Shown: positions 1 to 11,769, numbered from the stretch's first letter. The stretch is DNA of 40,318 nt from Gemmobacter sp. (GCA_030683915.1 JAUXPG010000156.1:1-40318), one strand, 5' to 3'. Program-made: numbers and translations. Notes: generated by a model from the letters alone, not told the origin.

Positions 1-451
1 TCCCGAAGCCGGTCATGATGAAGGCCAGCGCCGCCAGCACCTCGCCGGCAAAGGGCACCTTGTGGGTCACGTCGCCGCCCAGAACCAGCAGCGCAAACGG
101 CATCACCGCCAGCCCGCCAAACTGCCACAGCGACCCGAACCACAGATAGGGCACGCGCTTCCAGCCGATGGCGGAGCGGTGGTGGTCAGACTTGAACCCC
201 AGCAGCGCGCGGAACGGCGCCACCAGAACCGGCAGCGCGATCATCATCGCCACCAGCGAAGCCGCAAGCGACAGCTCCACGATCATCACCCGGTTCAACG
301 TGCCCAACAACAGCACCGTCGCCATCCCGACCGAAAGCTGGAACAGCGAAAGGCGCAGGATCTGGCCAAGCGGGAGGTCGTCCGACGCGGCATCCGCGAA
401 GGGCAGCCAGCGCGGCGAGATTTGCTTGAGCAGGTTCCGGGTCGCGATCAC
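1..451 (-). CDS. lhaA: LhaA/PucC-family light-harvesting assembly protein (partial, N-terminus only)
   Basis: I translated this by hand because the ORF runs off the left edge. It starts at a GTG whose bases overlap the bchM stop (GTGA), with GGAGG about 8 bases upstream. The first 150 residues read VIATRNLLKQISPRWLPFAD and continue into hydrophobic segments (for example SLFQLSVGMATVLLLGTLN) and the loop HHRSAIGWKRVPYLWFG. That loop is characteristic of the PucC/LhaA branch of the major facilitator superfamily. The family is known to help assemble the LH1 (LhaA) or LH2 (PucC) antenna in the inner membrane. LhaA is preferred over PucC because it is last in bchFNBHLM, where lhaA-puhA normally follow. 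About two thirds of the protein lies outside the window. Confidence 0.9.
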   Translation of the reverse strand, partial: MIATRNLLKQISPRWLPFADAASDDLPLGQILRLSLFQLSVGMATVLLLGTLNRVMIVELSLAASLVAMMIALPVLVAPFRALLGFKSDHHRSAIGWKRVPYLWFGSLWQFGGLAVMPFALLVLGGDVTHKVPFAGEVLAALAFIMTGFG

Positions 452-1130
452 CGCCGAACCTCCAGACAGTGCGAAATGTAGAACCCGCGCGACACGCGGC
501 CCACGGGCGCCAGCCCCGGCACGTCGCGCGCCAGCCGCGACGGCGCATGCGGCACCATCGTGGGCGACCTGTCGGCGCGCGGAAACATCCGCCCGACGCC
601 CCAGAACGCCATCAGCAACGGCGTGCGCGGCGCCACGGTGAACACCACCTGCGGCGCGCGCGCGGCCAGCCGCGCCAGCGCCGCGGCCAGATCGGCAGGA
701 CCGTAATAGATCAGGCTGTCCATCGCGACGACGTGGTCAAACCCGCCCAGCCCCGCGTCCAGCATGTCCCCCGCATGAAACTCCACCCGCCCGGCCAGAC
801 CGGCGGGCAGGCGGCGGCGGGCAATGTCCACCAACTGCGGCGAGATATCGACGCCAACCACCTCGGCCCCGCGCTGCGCCAGTTCCGCCGCCATGACGCC
901 GGTGCCGCAGCCCGCATCCAGCACCCGCGCGCCGCGCAGGTCGGCCGGCAGCCGCGACAACATCAGCGTGCGCATGGTGTCACGCCCGGCCCGCACCGTC
1001 TCGCGGATACGGCTCACCGGCGCGTCCGAGGTCAGCCTGTCCCAGACCGCCGTTGCCGTGCGGTCGAAGTAGGTTTCCACCCGGTCACGCGTGGCGTGGT
1101 AGTCCTGCGAATGGTCTGCGACGTCGCGCA

Positions 1131-1131
<1 letters not shown>
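448..1131 (-). CDS. bchM: Magnesium-protoporphyrin IX O-methyltransferase
   Basis: BchM transfers a methyl group from SAM to the ring-C propionate of Mg-protoporphyrin IX, making the monomethyl ester used by the cyclase BchE. The 227-residue protein has the class I methyltransferase motif VLDAGCGTG, the post-I acid EVVGVDIS, and the Mg-PPIX-MT C-terminal region ending GFYISHCLEVRR. The listed ORF uses a TTG at 1134. I prefer the adjacent ATG at 1131, which overlaps the bchL stop by one base (TGATG) and gives MRDVADHSQDY. The 3' end overlaps lhaA by 4 bases, so the three cistrons are probably translationally coupled. Confidence 0.95.
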
Positions 1132-2048
<917 letters not shown>

Positions 2049-2074
2049 TCACAGGGTTCCGAAGGCAAGGCCCC

Positions 2075-2095
2075 GCCCCGGACGTGATCCGGGGC
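2075..2095. repeat. Intercistronic hairpin between bchH and bchL (8-bp stem)
   Basis: GCCCCGGA-CGTGA-TCCGGGGC is a perfect 8-bp inverted repeat with a 5-base loop in the bchH-bchL gap. Its form (CCCCGGAnnnnnTCCGGGG) resembles small palindromes dispersed in many alphaproteobacterial genomes; that resemblance is from memory and was not searched. No T-run follows on the minus strand, so it looks more like an mRNA processing or stability element than a terminator. Confidence 0.6.
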
Positions 2096-2131
2096 CTCCA
2101 CCGACACGGCCGACCGGGGGTCACAGGCTGG

Positions 2132-2147
2132 GGCGCAACGATGCGCC
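2132..2147. repeat. Small hairpin just after the bchH stop
   Basis: GGCGCA-ACGA-TGCGCC is a perfect 6-bp stem with a 4-base loop. On the minus-strand transcript it begins 16 bases after the bchH stop codon. With the 2075-2095 hairpin it places two stems between bchH and bchL. It could protect the 3' end of a processed bchFNBH message; no function is demonstrated. Confidence 0.4.
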
Positions 2148-2163
2148 AAGGGAAAAGGCCGGG

Positions 2164-5100
2164 TCATTCCGCCGCAATCCCTTCCAGCCGGTCTTCGATT
2201 TCGTCTGCCGCATCCTGCAGCGCCGCCAGCGTCGCCGCGTCGGGCTGCCAGTAGTTGCGGCTCGACGCTTCCAGCAGCTTGCCCGCCATCCGCGCGCTGG
2301 CCTGCGGGTTCAGCGCCGTCAACCGGCGCCGCATCGCCTCATCCAGCACGAAGGTTTCCGACAGCCGCTGATACACCCACGGCTCCACCGTGCCGGTGGT
2401 GGCCGACCAGCCGACCGTGTTGGTCACTTGCGCCTCGATCTGGCGCACGCCCTCGGCGCCATGCTTCAGCAGGCCCTCGAAGAACTTGGGGTTCAGGCTG
2501 CGGCTGCGGGTTTCCAAGGCGATCTGGTCGCGCAGCGTGCGGACCTTGCCGGTGCCGCGCGTCTGGTCGCCGATATAGACCGCCGCGTCCTGCCCGCCCC
2601 GCGCGCGCTTGACCGCCCTTGCGATGCCGCCCAGCGTGTCAAAGTAATGGTCCACCGTGGTGACGCCCAGTTCCACCGATTCAAGGTTCTGATAGGCCAC
2701 GTCCACCGTGGCCAGCGCCCCTTGCAGCACGCCCTTGGCCGACATCGCCTTGCCCATGCGGTCATAGGCAAAGCTCTTGCGCGCTTCGTAGGCGTCGGCC
2801 AGTTCGTCCTCCTCGCCAAACGCGGACGACCCGACCAGCACGTTGACATTGGCGCCATAGGCGCCTTCGGCATTGGAAAACACCCGCAGCGCGGCGGTCT
2901 CCAGCGTGTCGCCGGTCCGCGCGGCATGGGCCAGCGCATGGGCACGCACAAAGTTCTGCGCCGCCGGTTCCTCGGCGGTGGCAGCCAGCCACGCCGCCTC
3001 GGCCAGCAGCCGGGTCTGCAGCGGCAGCAGATCGCGGAAGATGCCCGACAACGTCATCACCACGTCGATGCGCGGGCGGCCCAGTTCGGCCAGCGGAATA
3101 AGCTCGGCGCCGCTCAGGCGGCCATAGCTGTCGAACCGCGGCCGCGCGCCCAGCAGCGCCAGTGCCTGCCCGATCGGGCCGCCGTCGGATTTGATGTTGT
3201 CCGACCCCCACAGCACCAGCGCCACGGTCTGCGGCAGTCGGGCGTGGGTATCCAGCAACCGCTGCGCCTGTGCCGCGCCATCGCGCAGCGCAAAGGCGGT
3301 GGGCATGCGGAACGGGTCAAACGCATGGATGTTGCGCCCCGTGGGCAGGATGTCGGGGCTGCGGATCAGGTCGCCCCCATGCACCGGCTCCACGAACCGG
3401 CCATCAAGCGCATGCAGCAGCGCGGCCACTTCGCCATTCTTCGCCAGTTCGAGCCGTGCACGGGCAATCGCCTCGGGGCTGGCGGCCATCTGGTCGGCAT
3501 AGGCGGCGATCTGGCCCGCGTCCATCGCCCGGCCCAGAATGTGAAACCCGTCGGGGATCAGCGCCTCTTCGGTTTCCAGAAGGCGCGCCCACAGCGTGTC
3601 CACCGATCCGGTCAGGTCAACGGCCGCCGCCTGTTCGGCGATCAGCGCCTCCATGTCGGCGCGGTCGGGGGCGTCCGGGGCGGCAGACCGCCACCGGCGC
3701 AGCGTGTCCTTCAACTCGTTCAGACCCTTGTAGAGCCCGGCCTGGCTGAGCGGCGGGGTCAGGTGCGTGACGGTGATGGCGTTGCTGCGCCGCTTGGCCA
3801 AAGACGCCTCGGAGGGGTTGTTCGCCGCATAAAGGTAAATGTTGGGCAGGCCTCCGATCAGCCGGTCCGGCCAGCACCCGGCGCCCAGCCCCGCCTGCTT
3901 GCCCGGCATGAATTCCAGCGCGCCATGCATCCCGAAATGCAGCAGGACATCGGCACCGAAATCCTCGCGCATCCAGCGGTAGAAGGTGCTGAATGCATGC
4001 GTGGGCGCGAACCCCTTTTCAAACAGCAACCGCATCGGGTCGCCTTCGTATCCGAACACCGGCTGGATGCCGACAAACACGTTGCCGAACCGCGCGCCCA
4101 GCACGAACACCGACCGGCCATCCGACTGGTCGCGCCCCGGCGCCGGGCCCCACGCGGCCTCGATTTCGGCCAGCCAGGGCGTGGCGCGGACGATGGCCTC
4201 GGCGGAAACCGAGGCATGCACATTGGCCGGCATGCCGTGATAGGCGGCGTTGCCATGCAGCACGGCGGCGCGCAGATCATCGACCGTGGCCGGCGCCACA
4301 AGGTCATAGCCTTCGGCCTGCATCGCGTGCAGCATGGTATGCAGGCTTTCGAACACCGACAGATAGGCCGCCGTGCCCACCGCCCCTGCATTCGGCGGAA
4401 ACCCGTAAAGCACGATGCCGACCTTGCGCCCGGCCCGTTCACCCCGGCGCAACCGCGCCAGCCGCGCCACCTTGTCGGCCAGCACGGCCACCCGTTCATG
4501 GCACGGCGCCATCGACCGGGCCTCGGCGCCCCCTTCACGCTGGCAGCGAAGCTTGCACCCGGCGCAGCCCTCCTCGCCGTGGCGCCCGGCAAAGACCGTG
4601 GGGTTGGTGGCCCCGTCGATTTCCGGCAAGGCGACCAGCATGGTGGTTTCCACCGGGCCAAGCCCGCCGGCCGATGCCGCCCACTGGCCCAGCGTCTGAA
4701 ATTCCAGCGGATGCGCGGCGATATAGGGCACGTCCAGGGCCTTCAACGCGGCCACGGCCGCCGGGCTGTCGTTATAGGCGGGGCCGCCGACAAGGCTGAA
4801 GCCCGACAGCGACACCAGCGCATCGACCCGGCCGTGCATATAGGCGTCGATCGCCGGGCGCCCGTCCAGCCCCCCGGCAAAGCCCGGCACCACGTTCAGA
4901 CCCTGCGCTTCCATCGCGCGGATCGCGGCATCGTAATGCGCGGTGTCCGAGGCAAGGATGTAGGAGCGCATCATCAGCACCCCGACCGTGGGGCGCCCCG
5001 GCGTGTGCGGCAGGCGGTGCAGGTCGGTGGTGATGCGCCCGGCCAGATCGGGGTGGTACAGGCCGACCTCGGGGTAATCCACCGGAGCGGCGGCCTTGAT

Positions 5101-5721
5101 GGATTTCCACAGCCCGCCACGGCCATACCGGGCCACCAGAAACCGCAGCATCGATTCGATGTTGTCGTCGGACCCGCCCAGCCAATACTGCATCGACAGG
5201 AACCAGGCGCGCAGGTCCTGCGCCTTGCCGGGCAGGAACTTCAGGATCTTGGGCAGGCGGCGCAGCATGGCCATCTGGCGCTCGCCCGATTTCGGCCGCC
5301 CCGGTTCCGAACCGCCGCCGCGCAGCTTTTTCATCAGCGTGGACAGCGCCGAAGGCGGCTTGGCCATGTCCAGATCGCCCATGCGGGTCAACCGCACCAC
5401 CTGGCTGTCGGCGATCAGACCGACAAAGGCATCGCAGCGGTCGCGCGCGGCGCGCAACTCGGGCAGGATGGCCGCGATGTGCTCTTCCAAGAACAGCAGG
5501 CTGGCCACGACCATGTCGGCCCGGTTTACCGCCACCTTCGCAGCGGCCAGCGCGCCGGGGTCCTCGCTCCAGTCAGCGGCAGCGTGGATGGTGACGGTCA
5601 GCCCCGGAAAATCCTTCTGCAGACGCGGCAGGACGCGGGCGGCGGGGCCGGCGGCATGGCTGTCCAGCGTGACGATGGCCACTCGGTAAGAGGGACCGGG
5701 GAACGACACGTCATCGCGCAT
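2164..5721 (-). CDS. bchH: Magnesium chelatase subunit H
   Basis: BchH is the large porphyrin-binding subunit of Mg chelatase. With BchI and BchD (not in this window) it inserts Mg2+ into protoporphyrin IX, the first committed step to bacteriochlorophyll. The 1185-residue length matches the family (about 1190). The sequence is recognisably of the CobN/Mg-chelatase family: an N-terminal domain starting [20 protein letters not shown], then stretches such as [19 protein letters not shown], where cobaltochelatase-type enzymes have conserved His and Glu, and [21 protein letters not shown]. The ATG lies inside the end of bchB (11-base overlap) with no separate Shine-Dalgarno evident, so translation is probably coupled to bchB. 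Confidence 0.98.
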   Translation of the reverse strand: MRDDVSFPGPSYRVAIVTLDSHAAGPAARVLPRLQKDFPGLTVTIHAAADWSEDPGALAAAKVAVNRADMVVASLLFLEEHIAAILPELRAARDRCDAFVGLIADSQVVRLTRMGDLDMAKPPSALSTLMKKLRGGGSEPGRPKSGERQMAMLRRLPKILKFLPGKAQDLRAWFLSMQYWLGGSDDNIESMLRFLVARYGRGGLWKSIKAAAPVDYPEVGLYHPDLAGRITTDLHRLPHTPGRPTVGVLMMRSYILASDTAHYDAAIRAMEAQGLNVVPGFAGGLDGRPAIDAYMHGRVDALVSLSGFSLVGGPAYNDSPAAVAALKALDVPYIAAHPLEFQTLGQWAASAGGLGPVETTMLVALPEIDGATNPTVFAGRHGEEGCAGCKLRCQREGGAEARSMAPCHERVAVLADKVARLARLRRGERAGRKVGIVLYGFPPNAGAVGTAAYLSVFESLHTMLHAMQAEGYDLVAPATVDDLRAAVLHGNAAYHGMPANVHASVSAEAIVRATPWLAEIEAAWGPAPGRDQSDGRSVFVLGARFGNVFVGIQPVFGYEGDPMRLLFEKGFAPTHAFSTFYRWMREDFGADVLLHFGMHGALEFMPGKQAGLGAGCWPDRLIGGLPNIYLYAANNPSEASLAKRRSNAITVTHLTPPLSQAGLYKGLNELKDTLRRWRSAAPDAPDRADMEALIAEQAAAVDLTGSVDTLWARLLETEEALIPDGFHILGRAMDAGQIAAYADQMAASPEAIARARLELAKNGEVAALLHALDGRFVEPVHGGDLIRSPDILPTGRNIHAFDPFRMPTAFALRDGAAQAQRLLDTHARLPQTVALVLWGSDNIKSDGGPIGQALALLGARPRFDSYGRLSGAELIPLAELGRPRIDVVMTLSGIFRDLLPLQTRLLAEAAWLAATAEEPAAQNFVRAHALAHAARTGDTLETAALRVFSNAEGAYGANVNVLVGSSAFGEEDELADAYEARKSFAYDRMGKAMSAKGVLQGALATVDVAYQNLESVELGVTTVDHYFDTLGGIARAVKRARGGQDAAVYIGDQTRGTGKVRTLRDQIALETRSRSLNPKFFEGLLKHGAEGVRQIEAQVTNTVGWSATTGTVEPWVYQRLSETFVLDEAMRRRLTALNPQASARMAGKLLEASSRNYWQPDAATLAALQDAADEIEDRLEGIAAE

Positions 5722-7291
5722 AGTGGGCCTTCGCTTCGTAAAGCGTGTCGAGGCTGATCTGCCACACGCCGCGTTCTGCCGCGAATTTTTCGGTGTTGCG
5801 CCGGGCCTTGCCCCGGACGAAGAACGGGATCTTCTTCAACTCGCGTTCGGCATCGGCCAGCCAGATCACCTCACCGCTTGCCGCGACGACGGGTTCGGGG
5901 AGGGGCGCGTCCTCGGGGGGCATCGAGCCCCCCTCGGCCGCCGCCGGCTGCGCGGCGCCCTCCAACCCCATCGGGCGGGGCGCGTGGCCGCCGTGGTGCG
6001 ACGGTCCGGCCTCGTTGTTGAACTCGAAATCCTCGCGGAACATGGTGAGCAGATGTTCCTCAAGGCCCATCACCAGCGGGTGAACCCAGGTATCGAACAG
6101 CACATTCGCGCCTTCGAACCCCATTTGCGGGCTGTAGCGGGCCGGAAAATCCTGCACATGCACCGGCGCCGAGATCACGGCGCAGGGAATACCCAGCCGC
6201 TTGCCGATATGACGCTCCATCTGGGTGCCGAGGATGAGCTCGGGGCGCACCGCCTCGATCGCGCGCTCGACCTCCATATAATCGTCGGTGATCAGCGCCT
6301 CGAGGCCGAACTCCTTGGCCAGCGTGCGCATCGGGCGGGCGAATTCGCGGTTGTAGCACCCAAGGCCCGCCACTTCGAACCCCATCTCGTCGCGCGCGAC
6401 CCGGGCGGCGGCCATCACATGGGTGGCGTCGCCGAAGATGAACACGCGCTTGTCGGTCAGATAAGTGCTGTCGACACTGGCCGACCACCACGGCTGGCGC
6501 AGCCGCGCGGTGTCGGGCAGGCGGGCGGCCACGGCAAGGCCGCGCACCTCGTCGATGAACGCACGGGTGGCGCGGGTGCCGATGGGAATGGTGCGGGTCC
6601 ACGGCTGGCCATGGTGGGTTTCCAGCCAGCGCGCCGCCGATTCGCCGGTTTCAGGGTAAAGCACGACGTTGAAATGCGCGGCCCCGAGACGGGCAATGTC
6701 GGACGGGCGGGCGCCCATCGGCGCGGCCACATTGACGGCGATGCCCATGTCGGACAGCAGCCCGGTGATTTCGGCGACATCGTCGCGGTGCCGGAAGCCC
6801 AGCGCGGTAGGGCCGAGGATGTTGCACGACACATGGTCCGTACGCGCCATCGGCTTGGCCAGCGCGCGCGCCAGCTGCAACATCGCCTCGTCGGCGCCGA
6901 AGTTTTCCTTGCGGCTGTAGCTGGGCAGGTCCAGCGCGATCACCGGCACCGGCAGGCCAAGCCGTCCGGCCAGACCGCCCGGATCATCCTGGATGAGTTC
7001 GGCGGTGCAGGAGGCACAGACCAGCAGCGCCTCGGGCTTGAAGCGTTCGTAAGCGTCCATGCAGCTTTGCTTGAACAGCCCGGCGGTATCGGCGCCAAGG
7101 TCGCGCGCTTGAAAGGTGGTGTAGCTGACCGGCGGGCGTTGGCCGCGCCGTTCGATCATGGTGAACAGAAGGTCGGCATAGGTGTCGCCCTGCGGGGCGT
7201 GCAGCACCATGTGCAGCCCCTGCATGCCGGTTGCCACGCGCATCGCGCCGACATGGGGCGGGCCTTCGTAGGTCCAGAGCGTCAGTTTCAT
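5711..7291 (-). CDS. bchB: Light-independent protochlorophyllide reductase subunit B
   Basis: BchB forms the catalytic heterotetramer with BchN that reduces ring D of protochlorophyllide in the dark. I start it at the ATG of [17 protein letters not shown] (7291); the longer listed ORF reads through a repeat element and is not credible. The product is 526 residues, the usual length for Rhodobacter-type BchB. Asp36 (APQGD) is in place as the unusual fourth ligand of the NB cluster. A low-complexity His/Pro/Ala linker (about 420-460) leads to the C-terminal helical domain [19 protein letters not shown]. The GGGGG upstream of the ATG is shared with a hairpin. Confidence 0.98.
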   Translation of the reverse strand: MKLTLWTYEGPPHVGAMRVATGMQGLHMVLHAPQGDTYADLLFTMIERRGQRPPVSYTTFQARDLGADTAGLFKQSCMDAYERFKPEALLVCASCTAELIQDDPGGLAGRLGLPVPVIALDLPSYSRKENFGADEAMLQLARALAKPMARTDHVSCNILGPTALGFRHRDDVAEITGLLSDMGIAVNVAAPMGARPSDIARLGAAHFNVVLYPETGESAARWLETHHGQPWTRTIPIGTRATRAFIDEVRGLAVAARLPDTARLRQPWWSASVDSTYLTDKRVFIFGDATHVMAAARVARDEMGFEVAGLGCYNREFARPMRTLAKEFGLEALITDDYMEVERAIEAVRPELILGTQMERHIGKRLGIPCAVISAPVHVQDFPARYSPQMGFEGANVLFDTWVHPLVMGLEEHLLTMFREDFEFNNEAGPSHHGGHAPRPMGLEGAAQPAAAEGGSMPPEDAPLPEPVVAASGEVIWLADAERELKKIPFFVRGKARRNTEKFAAERGVWQISLDTLYEAKAHYAR

Positions 7292-7300
7292 GGCCGACCC

Positions 7301-7346
7301 CCGGGGCGCTGCCCCGGACCCCGGGATATTTGGGTCAGAGCGAAAA
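7301..7346 (-). repeat. Dispersed intergenic repeat, copy A (bchN-bchB gap)
   Basis: On the minus strand the element reads TTTTCGCTCTGACCCAAATA followed by TCCCGGGG, then the hairpin CCGGGGC-AGC-GCCCCGG, then bchB. The same two modules recur in the same order, on the plus strand, after the Sua5-type gene (25471-25536). In the core only about 4 of 28 bases differ. In both places the element directly follows a stop codon in the same orientation. The match is seen by eye within this window; the copy number in the genome is unknown. Confidence 0.75.
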
Positions 7347-7352
7347 CCAGGG

Positions 7353-9148
<1,796 letters not shown>

Positions 9149-9176
9149 GACGGGATTCCGGGTTCTGACGTATCCA

Positions 9177-9218
9177 AGACTAGGGTCAGCAACAGCAAAG
9201 TGTCAACTCGAATTTACA
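9177..9218 (-). promoter_or_regulatory. bchF promoter with overlapping PpsR (CrtJ) operator
   Basis: The plus-strand sequence 9201-9218 is TGT-N12-ACA (TGTCAACTCGAATTTACA), the known PpsR/CrtJ recognition pattern. Read on the minus strand it ends in TTGACA, a perfect -35. TAGTCT lies 18 bases downstream (9182-9177) as a candidate -10. A bound repressor would cover the -35. An additional inverted repeat, TTACAT-N5-ATGTAA (9214-9230), sits against it and may extend the site. The pattern is seen directly; binding is inferred. Confidence 0.8.
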
Positions 9219-9342
9219 TATGGAATGTAACTGACGCGGGCCACGCCGACCGGCCCCATGATGAAAAGGGTGGCAAAAACGCCTTTTTTCTCAGTAATTT
9301 TCGCTGACAAGCCGGAATGACAGGGGTTCGACGCCGGAATAT

Positions 9343-9360
9343 TGTCAGTTTTGTTTGACA
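9343..9360 (+). promoter_or_regulatory. PpsR (CrtJ) operator in front of ppaA
   Basis: TGTCAGTTTTGTTTGACA fits TGTC-N10-GACA perfectly, the best PpsR palindrome in the window. Its 3' half contains TTGACA (9355-9360), usable as a -35 for ppaA; no strong -10 is visible. Its centre is 142 bp from that of the bchF operator. CrtJ/PpsR is known to bind pairs of distant sites cooperatively, so the two may be bridged. The site implies that ppaA, and perhaps ppsR, is under PpsR autocontrol. Confidence 0.8.
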
Positions 9361-9444
9361 ACCTCCCGGCGCTGGGCGAGATTGAGGGCAGGTTGGCCAC
9401 GAGAGTCGAAGCTGCGTGACCGGCGCCCCAGCGGAGAAAAGCTG

Positions 9445-10224
9445 ATGGATCGGTTTCGCCAGAAGGAACTGCTGCGACTTGCGCCTGGCGAATTTGGCAT
9501 TGCCCAACTCGCGCTGCACGTGGTCGCCATAATGGTCGGGGATGCGCCTGGCGGCAGACAGCCGGTGCGCGAGGATGTGCTGCGCCTGCTGGTGCGCGGC
9601 GCCTCGACGGGCGACCCGCACGTCTTTGAGAAACTCGCCGCCGAAATGCGCCGGCTGCACATTTCCGCGGAATGCATGGTGGGCGATTATATCCCCGCCG
9701 CTGTCGCCCAGATCGGCGAGGAATGGCACTCTGACCGGATCGACATCCTCGAATCGACCATCGCCATTTCGCGCCTTCAGAACCTGCTGCGCGAACTGGG
9801 CCGGGCCTGGTCGGCCGATGCTGCCAACCCGCAGATGCTGGGGTCGGTGCTTATGGTTGTGCCGGACACCGAACAACACACCATCGGCGCGATGATCGCG
9901 ACAACCCAGATGCGGCGCGCCGGTGTTTCCGTCGCCGTTCAGTTGCTGTCATCGCCCCGCACGCTGGAAGAATTGCTGCGTCAGCGAAGATTTGATGCGA
10001 TTTTCTTCTCGGTCGGAAATTTTGACAGCCTCGAGGCCTGCCGCAAGCTTGTGACCGCCGCGCGGGGCGTGGTAGGAACCTCTGTCCGTTTTGCTGTGGG
10101 CGGTGCCGTGCCTGCCGATCTTGACGATCTGCGCAGGATAACCGGGGCCGACTTCGCAACGCGTGACGTGTGCGTTGCGCTGCGGGACCTCGGTCTGATG
10201 AAAACTGCGGCGCCAGTCGTATAG
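9445..10224 (+). CDS. ppaA: PpaA/AerR, cobalamin-binding antirepressor of photosynthesis genes
   Basis: PpaA (AerR in R. capsulatus) is a B12-binding regulator that modulates PpsR/CrtJ in response to redox and light. The listed ORF starts upstream inside the PpsR operator. I use ATG 9445, preceded by GGAG at 9432-9435, giving 259 residues (MDRFRQKELL). The N-terminal half has the family segment GDYIPAAVAQIGEEWHSDR. The C-terminal half is a Rossmann-like B12 domain with PDTEQHTIGAM. The His there is residue 145 by my count, the position reported as the cobalamin ligand of AerR. It lies immediately upstream of ppsR on the same strand. Confidence 0.92.
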   Translation: MDRFRQKELLRLAPGEFGIAQLALHVVAIMVGDAPGGRQPVREDVLRLLVRGASTGDPHVFEKLAAEMRRLHISAECMVGDYIPAAVAQIGEEWHSDRIDILESTIAISRLQNLLRELGRAWSADAANPQMLGSVLMVVPDTEQHTIGAMIATTQMRRAGVSVAVQLLSSPRTLEELLRQRRFDAIFFSVGNFDSLEACRKLVTAARGVVGTSVRFAVGGAVPADLDDLRRITGADFATRDVCVALRDLGLMKTAAPVV

Positions 10225-10252
10225 CCTCGGGCATGGATCACCCCCCCGAGGC
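10224..10252 (+). repeat. ppaA-ppsR intercistronic hairpin
   Basis: GCCTCGGG-N13-CCCGAGGC is a perfect 8-bp stem starting at the last base of the ppaA stop codon. Its loop contains ATG 10233, the first in-frame ATG of the long ppsR ORF, so that start would be occluded. It could attenuate transcription or stabilise the ppaA message. There is no T-run after the stem. Confidence 0.6.
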
Positions 10253-10274
10253 CCCAAGGGAGATTGGAGCGGGT

Positions 10275-11717
10275 GTGAAGGTGTCCCACGACGGAATGAA
10301 CATGCTCAACGCCGGAATGGTGCCACTTCTGGGAAGCGACCTGCTCTCGAGCATCTCGTCAACCCTGTCGGACATCGTTCTGGTGGTCGACCTGTCATGC
10401 CGTATCCACGCCGCCGCATCCGACCCGAACCATCGCTCGTTCGGGGAACTGCCTCGCTGGGCGGGCACCGAAATGTCCCGCGTGCTGGACGGCGACTCGG
10501 CGATCAAGCTGCAGGACCGGCTGGCGACCCTGGGCGCGATGGCGCGGCGCGGCGAACGTCTGGCGCAGATGTGGTGCGAGGTCACGCACCGGCTGGAAGA
10601 TGGCATCGAGGTGCCGGTGCGCTACTCCATGCACTGGCTGGGACAGGGTGACCGGGTTCTGATGCTCGGGCGCGACCAGCGCCCGATGATCGAGGTGCAG
10701 CAGCAACTCGTCAGCGCCCAGATCGCGCTGGAACGCGATTATGAAACCCAGCGCGAGATTGATACGCGCTATCGCCTGCTGATGGACGTGACCAGCGACG
10801 CCATCCTGCTGGTCGCCACCGGCACGCGCCGCGTGGTCGATGTGAACCACAACGCCGCCGCACTTCTGGGCGCCTCGCGCGCCGATCTGATCGGCACCGA
10901 CATCCTGTCGGAATTCGAAGGCCCCCGTCAGGGCGAATTGATGGACACACTGGCCTCGACCGCCGGGTCCGACCTGTCCGCCCCGGTCGAGGTGCAGGCC
11001 CGCCGGTCGCAAAAACGGCTGAACCTGCACCCCAAGGTGTTCCGCGCGGCGGGCGAACGGCTTGTGCTCTGCCGTCTGGACGAGGCGGGCGGCGGCTCCA
11101 ACGGCGCCAACGCGCCCGACCCGCTGGCCACCAACCTGCGTCAGCTGTTCTACAAAGGCGTGGACGGCATCGTCTTCACCGACAAGGACGGCCAGATCCT
11201 TTCGGCCAGCGAATCGTTCCTGAACCTGACCGACACTGCCACGCTGTCCGCCATGCGCGGCCGGTCCTTGGGCGATTATCTGGCGCGCGGGTCGGTCGAC
11301 CTCAAGGTCCTGCTGGACAACGCGCGCCGCGCCGGCAACCTGCGACTTTACTCCACCAAGCTCACCACCGACTTCAACAGCCAGATCGCGGTGGATATCT
11401 CGGCCACATGGCTCAACGACCGGACACAACCTGTGATGGCGCTTGTGGTGCGCGATGCCAGCCGGTCCGAGGCGCTGCGCTCCAACCTGTCCACCACCGA
11501 CAACAACATGCGCAACGTGCTGGATCTGGTCGGCTCGTCCTCGCTCAAGGACATTGTGGCGGAAACGACCAACGTCGTCGAAAAGATCTGCATCGAAACG
11601 GCGGTGGAACTGACGCGCAACAACCGCGTGGCGGCGGCTGAAATGCTGGGGCTGTCGCGCCAGTCGCTCTATGTCAAGCTTCGCAAATATGGCCTGCTGA
11701 ACCGCGACGAAGACTGA
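10275..11717 (+). CDS. ppsR: PpsR/CrtJ redox-responsive transcriptional repressor
   Basis: PpsR represses bch, crt and puc genes under aerobic conditions and activates some promoters. I chose GTG 10275 because GGAG lies 5 bases upstream. ATG 10233 sits in a hairpin without a Shine-Dalgarno; ATGs 10296 and 10302 are alternatives. The product is about 480 residues. An N-terminal domain leads into ERDYETQREIDTRYRLLMDV, followed by further PAS-like domains (GVDGIVFTDKDGQILSASESF) and a Fis-type helix-turn-helix, NNRVAAAEMLGLSRQSLYVK. The two redox cysteines of R. sphaeroides PpsR (C251, C424) are conserved as LVLCRL (C266) and EKICIETA (C439), with identical 173-residue spacing. Confidence 0.96.
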   Translation: MKVSHDGMNMLNAGMVPLLGSDLLSSISSTLSDIVLVVDLSCRIHAAASDPNHRSFGELPRWAGTEMSRVLDGDSAIKLQDRLATLGAMARRGERLAQMWCEVTHRLEDGIEVPVRYSMHWLGQGDRVLMLGRDQRPMIEVQQQLVSAQIALERDYETQREIDTRYRLLMDVTSDAILLVATGTRRVVDVNHNAAALLGASRADLIGTDILSEFEGPRQGELMDTLASTAGSDLSAPVEVQARRSQKRLNLHPKVFRAAGERLVLCRLDEAGGGSNGANAPDPLATNLRQLFYKGVDGIVFTDKDGQILSASESFLNLTDTATLSAMRGRSLGDYLARGSVDLKVLLDNARRAGNLRLYSTKLTTDFNSQIAVDISATWLNDRTQPVMALVVRDASRSEALRSNLSTTDNNMRNVLDLVGSSSLKDIVAETTNVVEKICIETAVELTRNNRVAAAEMLGLSRQSLYVKLRKYGLLNRDED

Positions 11718-11747
11718 CCGCTCCACGCCCCTTTCCCACCTGTGCTG

Positions 11748-11769
11748 CGCCGCGGTCCTGTCCGCGGCG
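11748..11769 (+). terminator. Probable ppsR terminator
   Basis: CGCCGCGG-TCCTGT-CCGCGGCG is a perfect 8-bp GC-rich stem 30 bases after the ppsR stop, followed by TTTCG. The short T-run is weak but fits intrinsic terminators in high-GC genomes. It would separate ppaA-ppsR from the independently controlled bchEJ. Confidence 0.55.

Noticed and set aside
186-548. 120-codon minus-strand ORF at the left edge
   Set aside because: Wrong frame; the lhaA frame from GTG 451 gives the PucC-family sequence.
9263-9289. GAAAAGG...CCTTTTTTC as a terminator between bchF and ppaA
   Set aside because: The stem is imperfect and weak, and no transcript is expected to end in the middle of a divergent promoter region.
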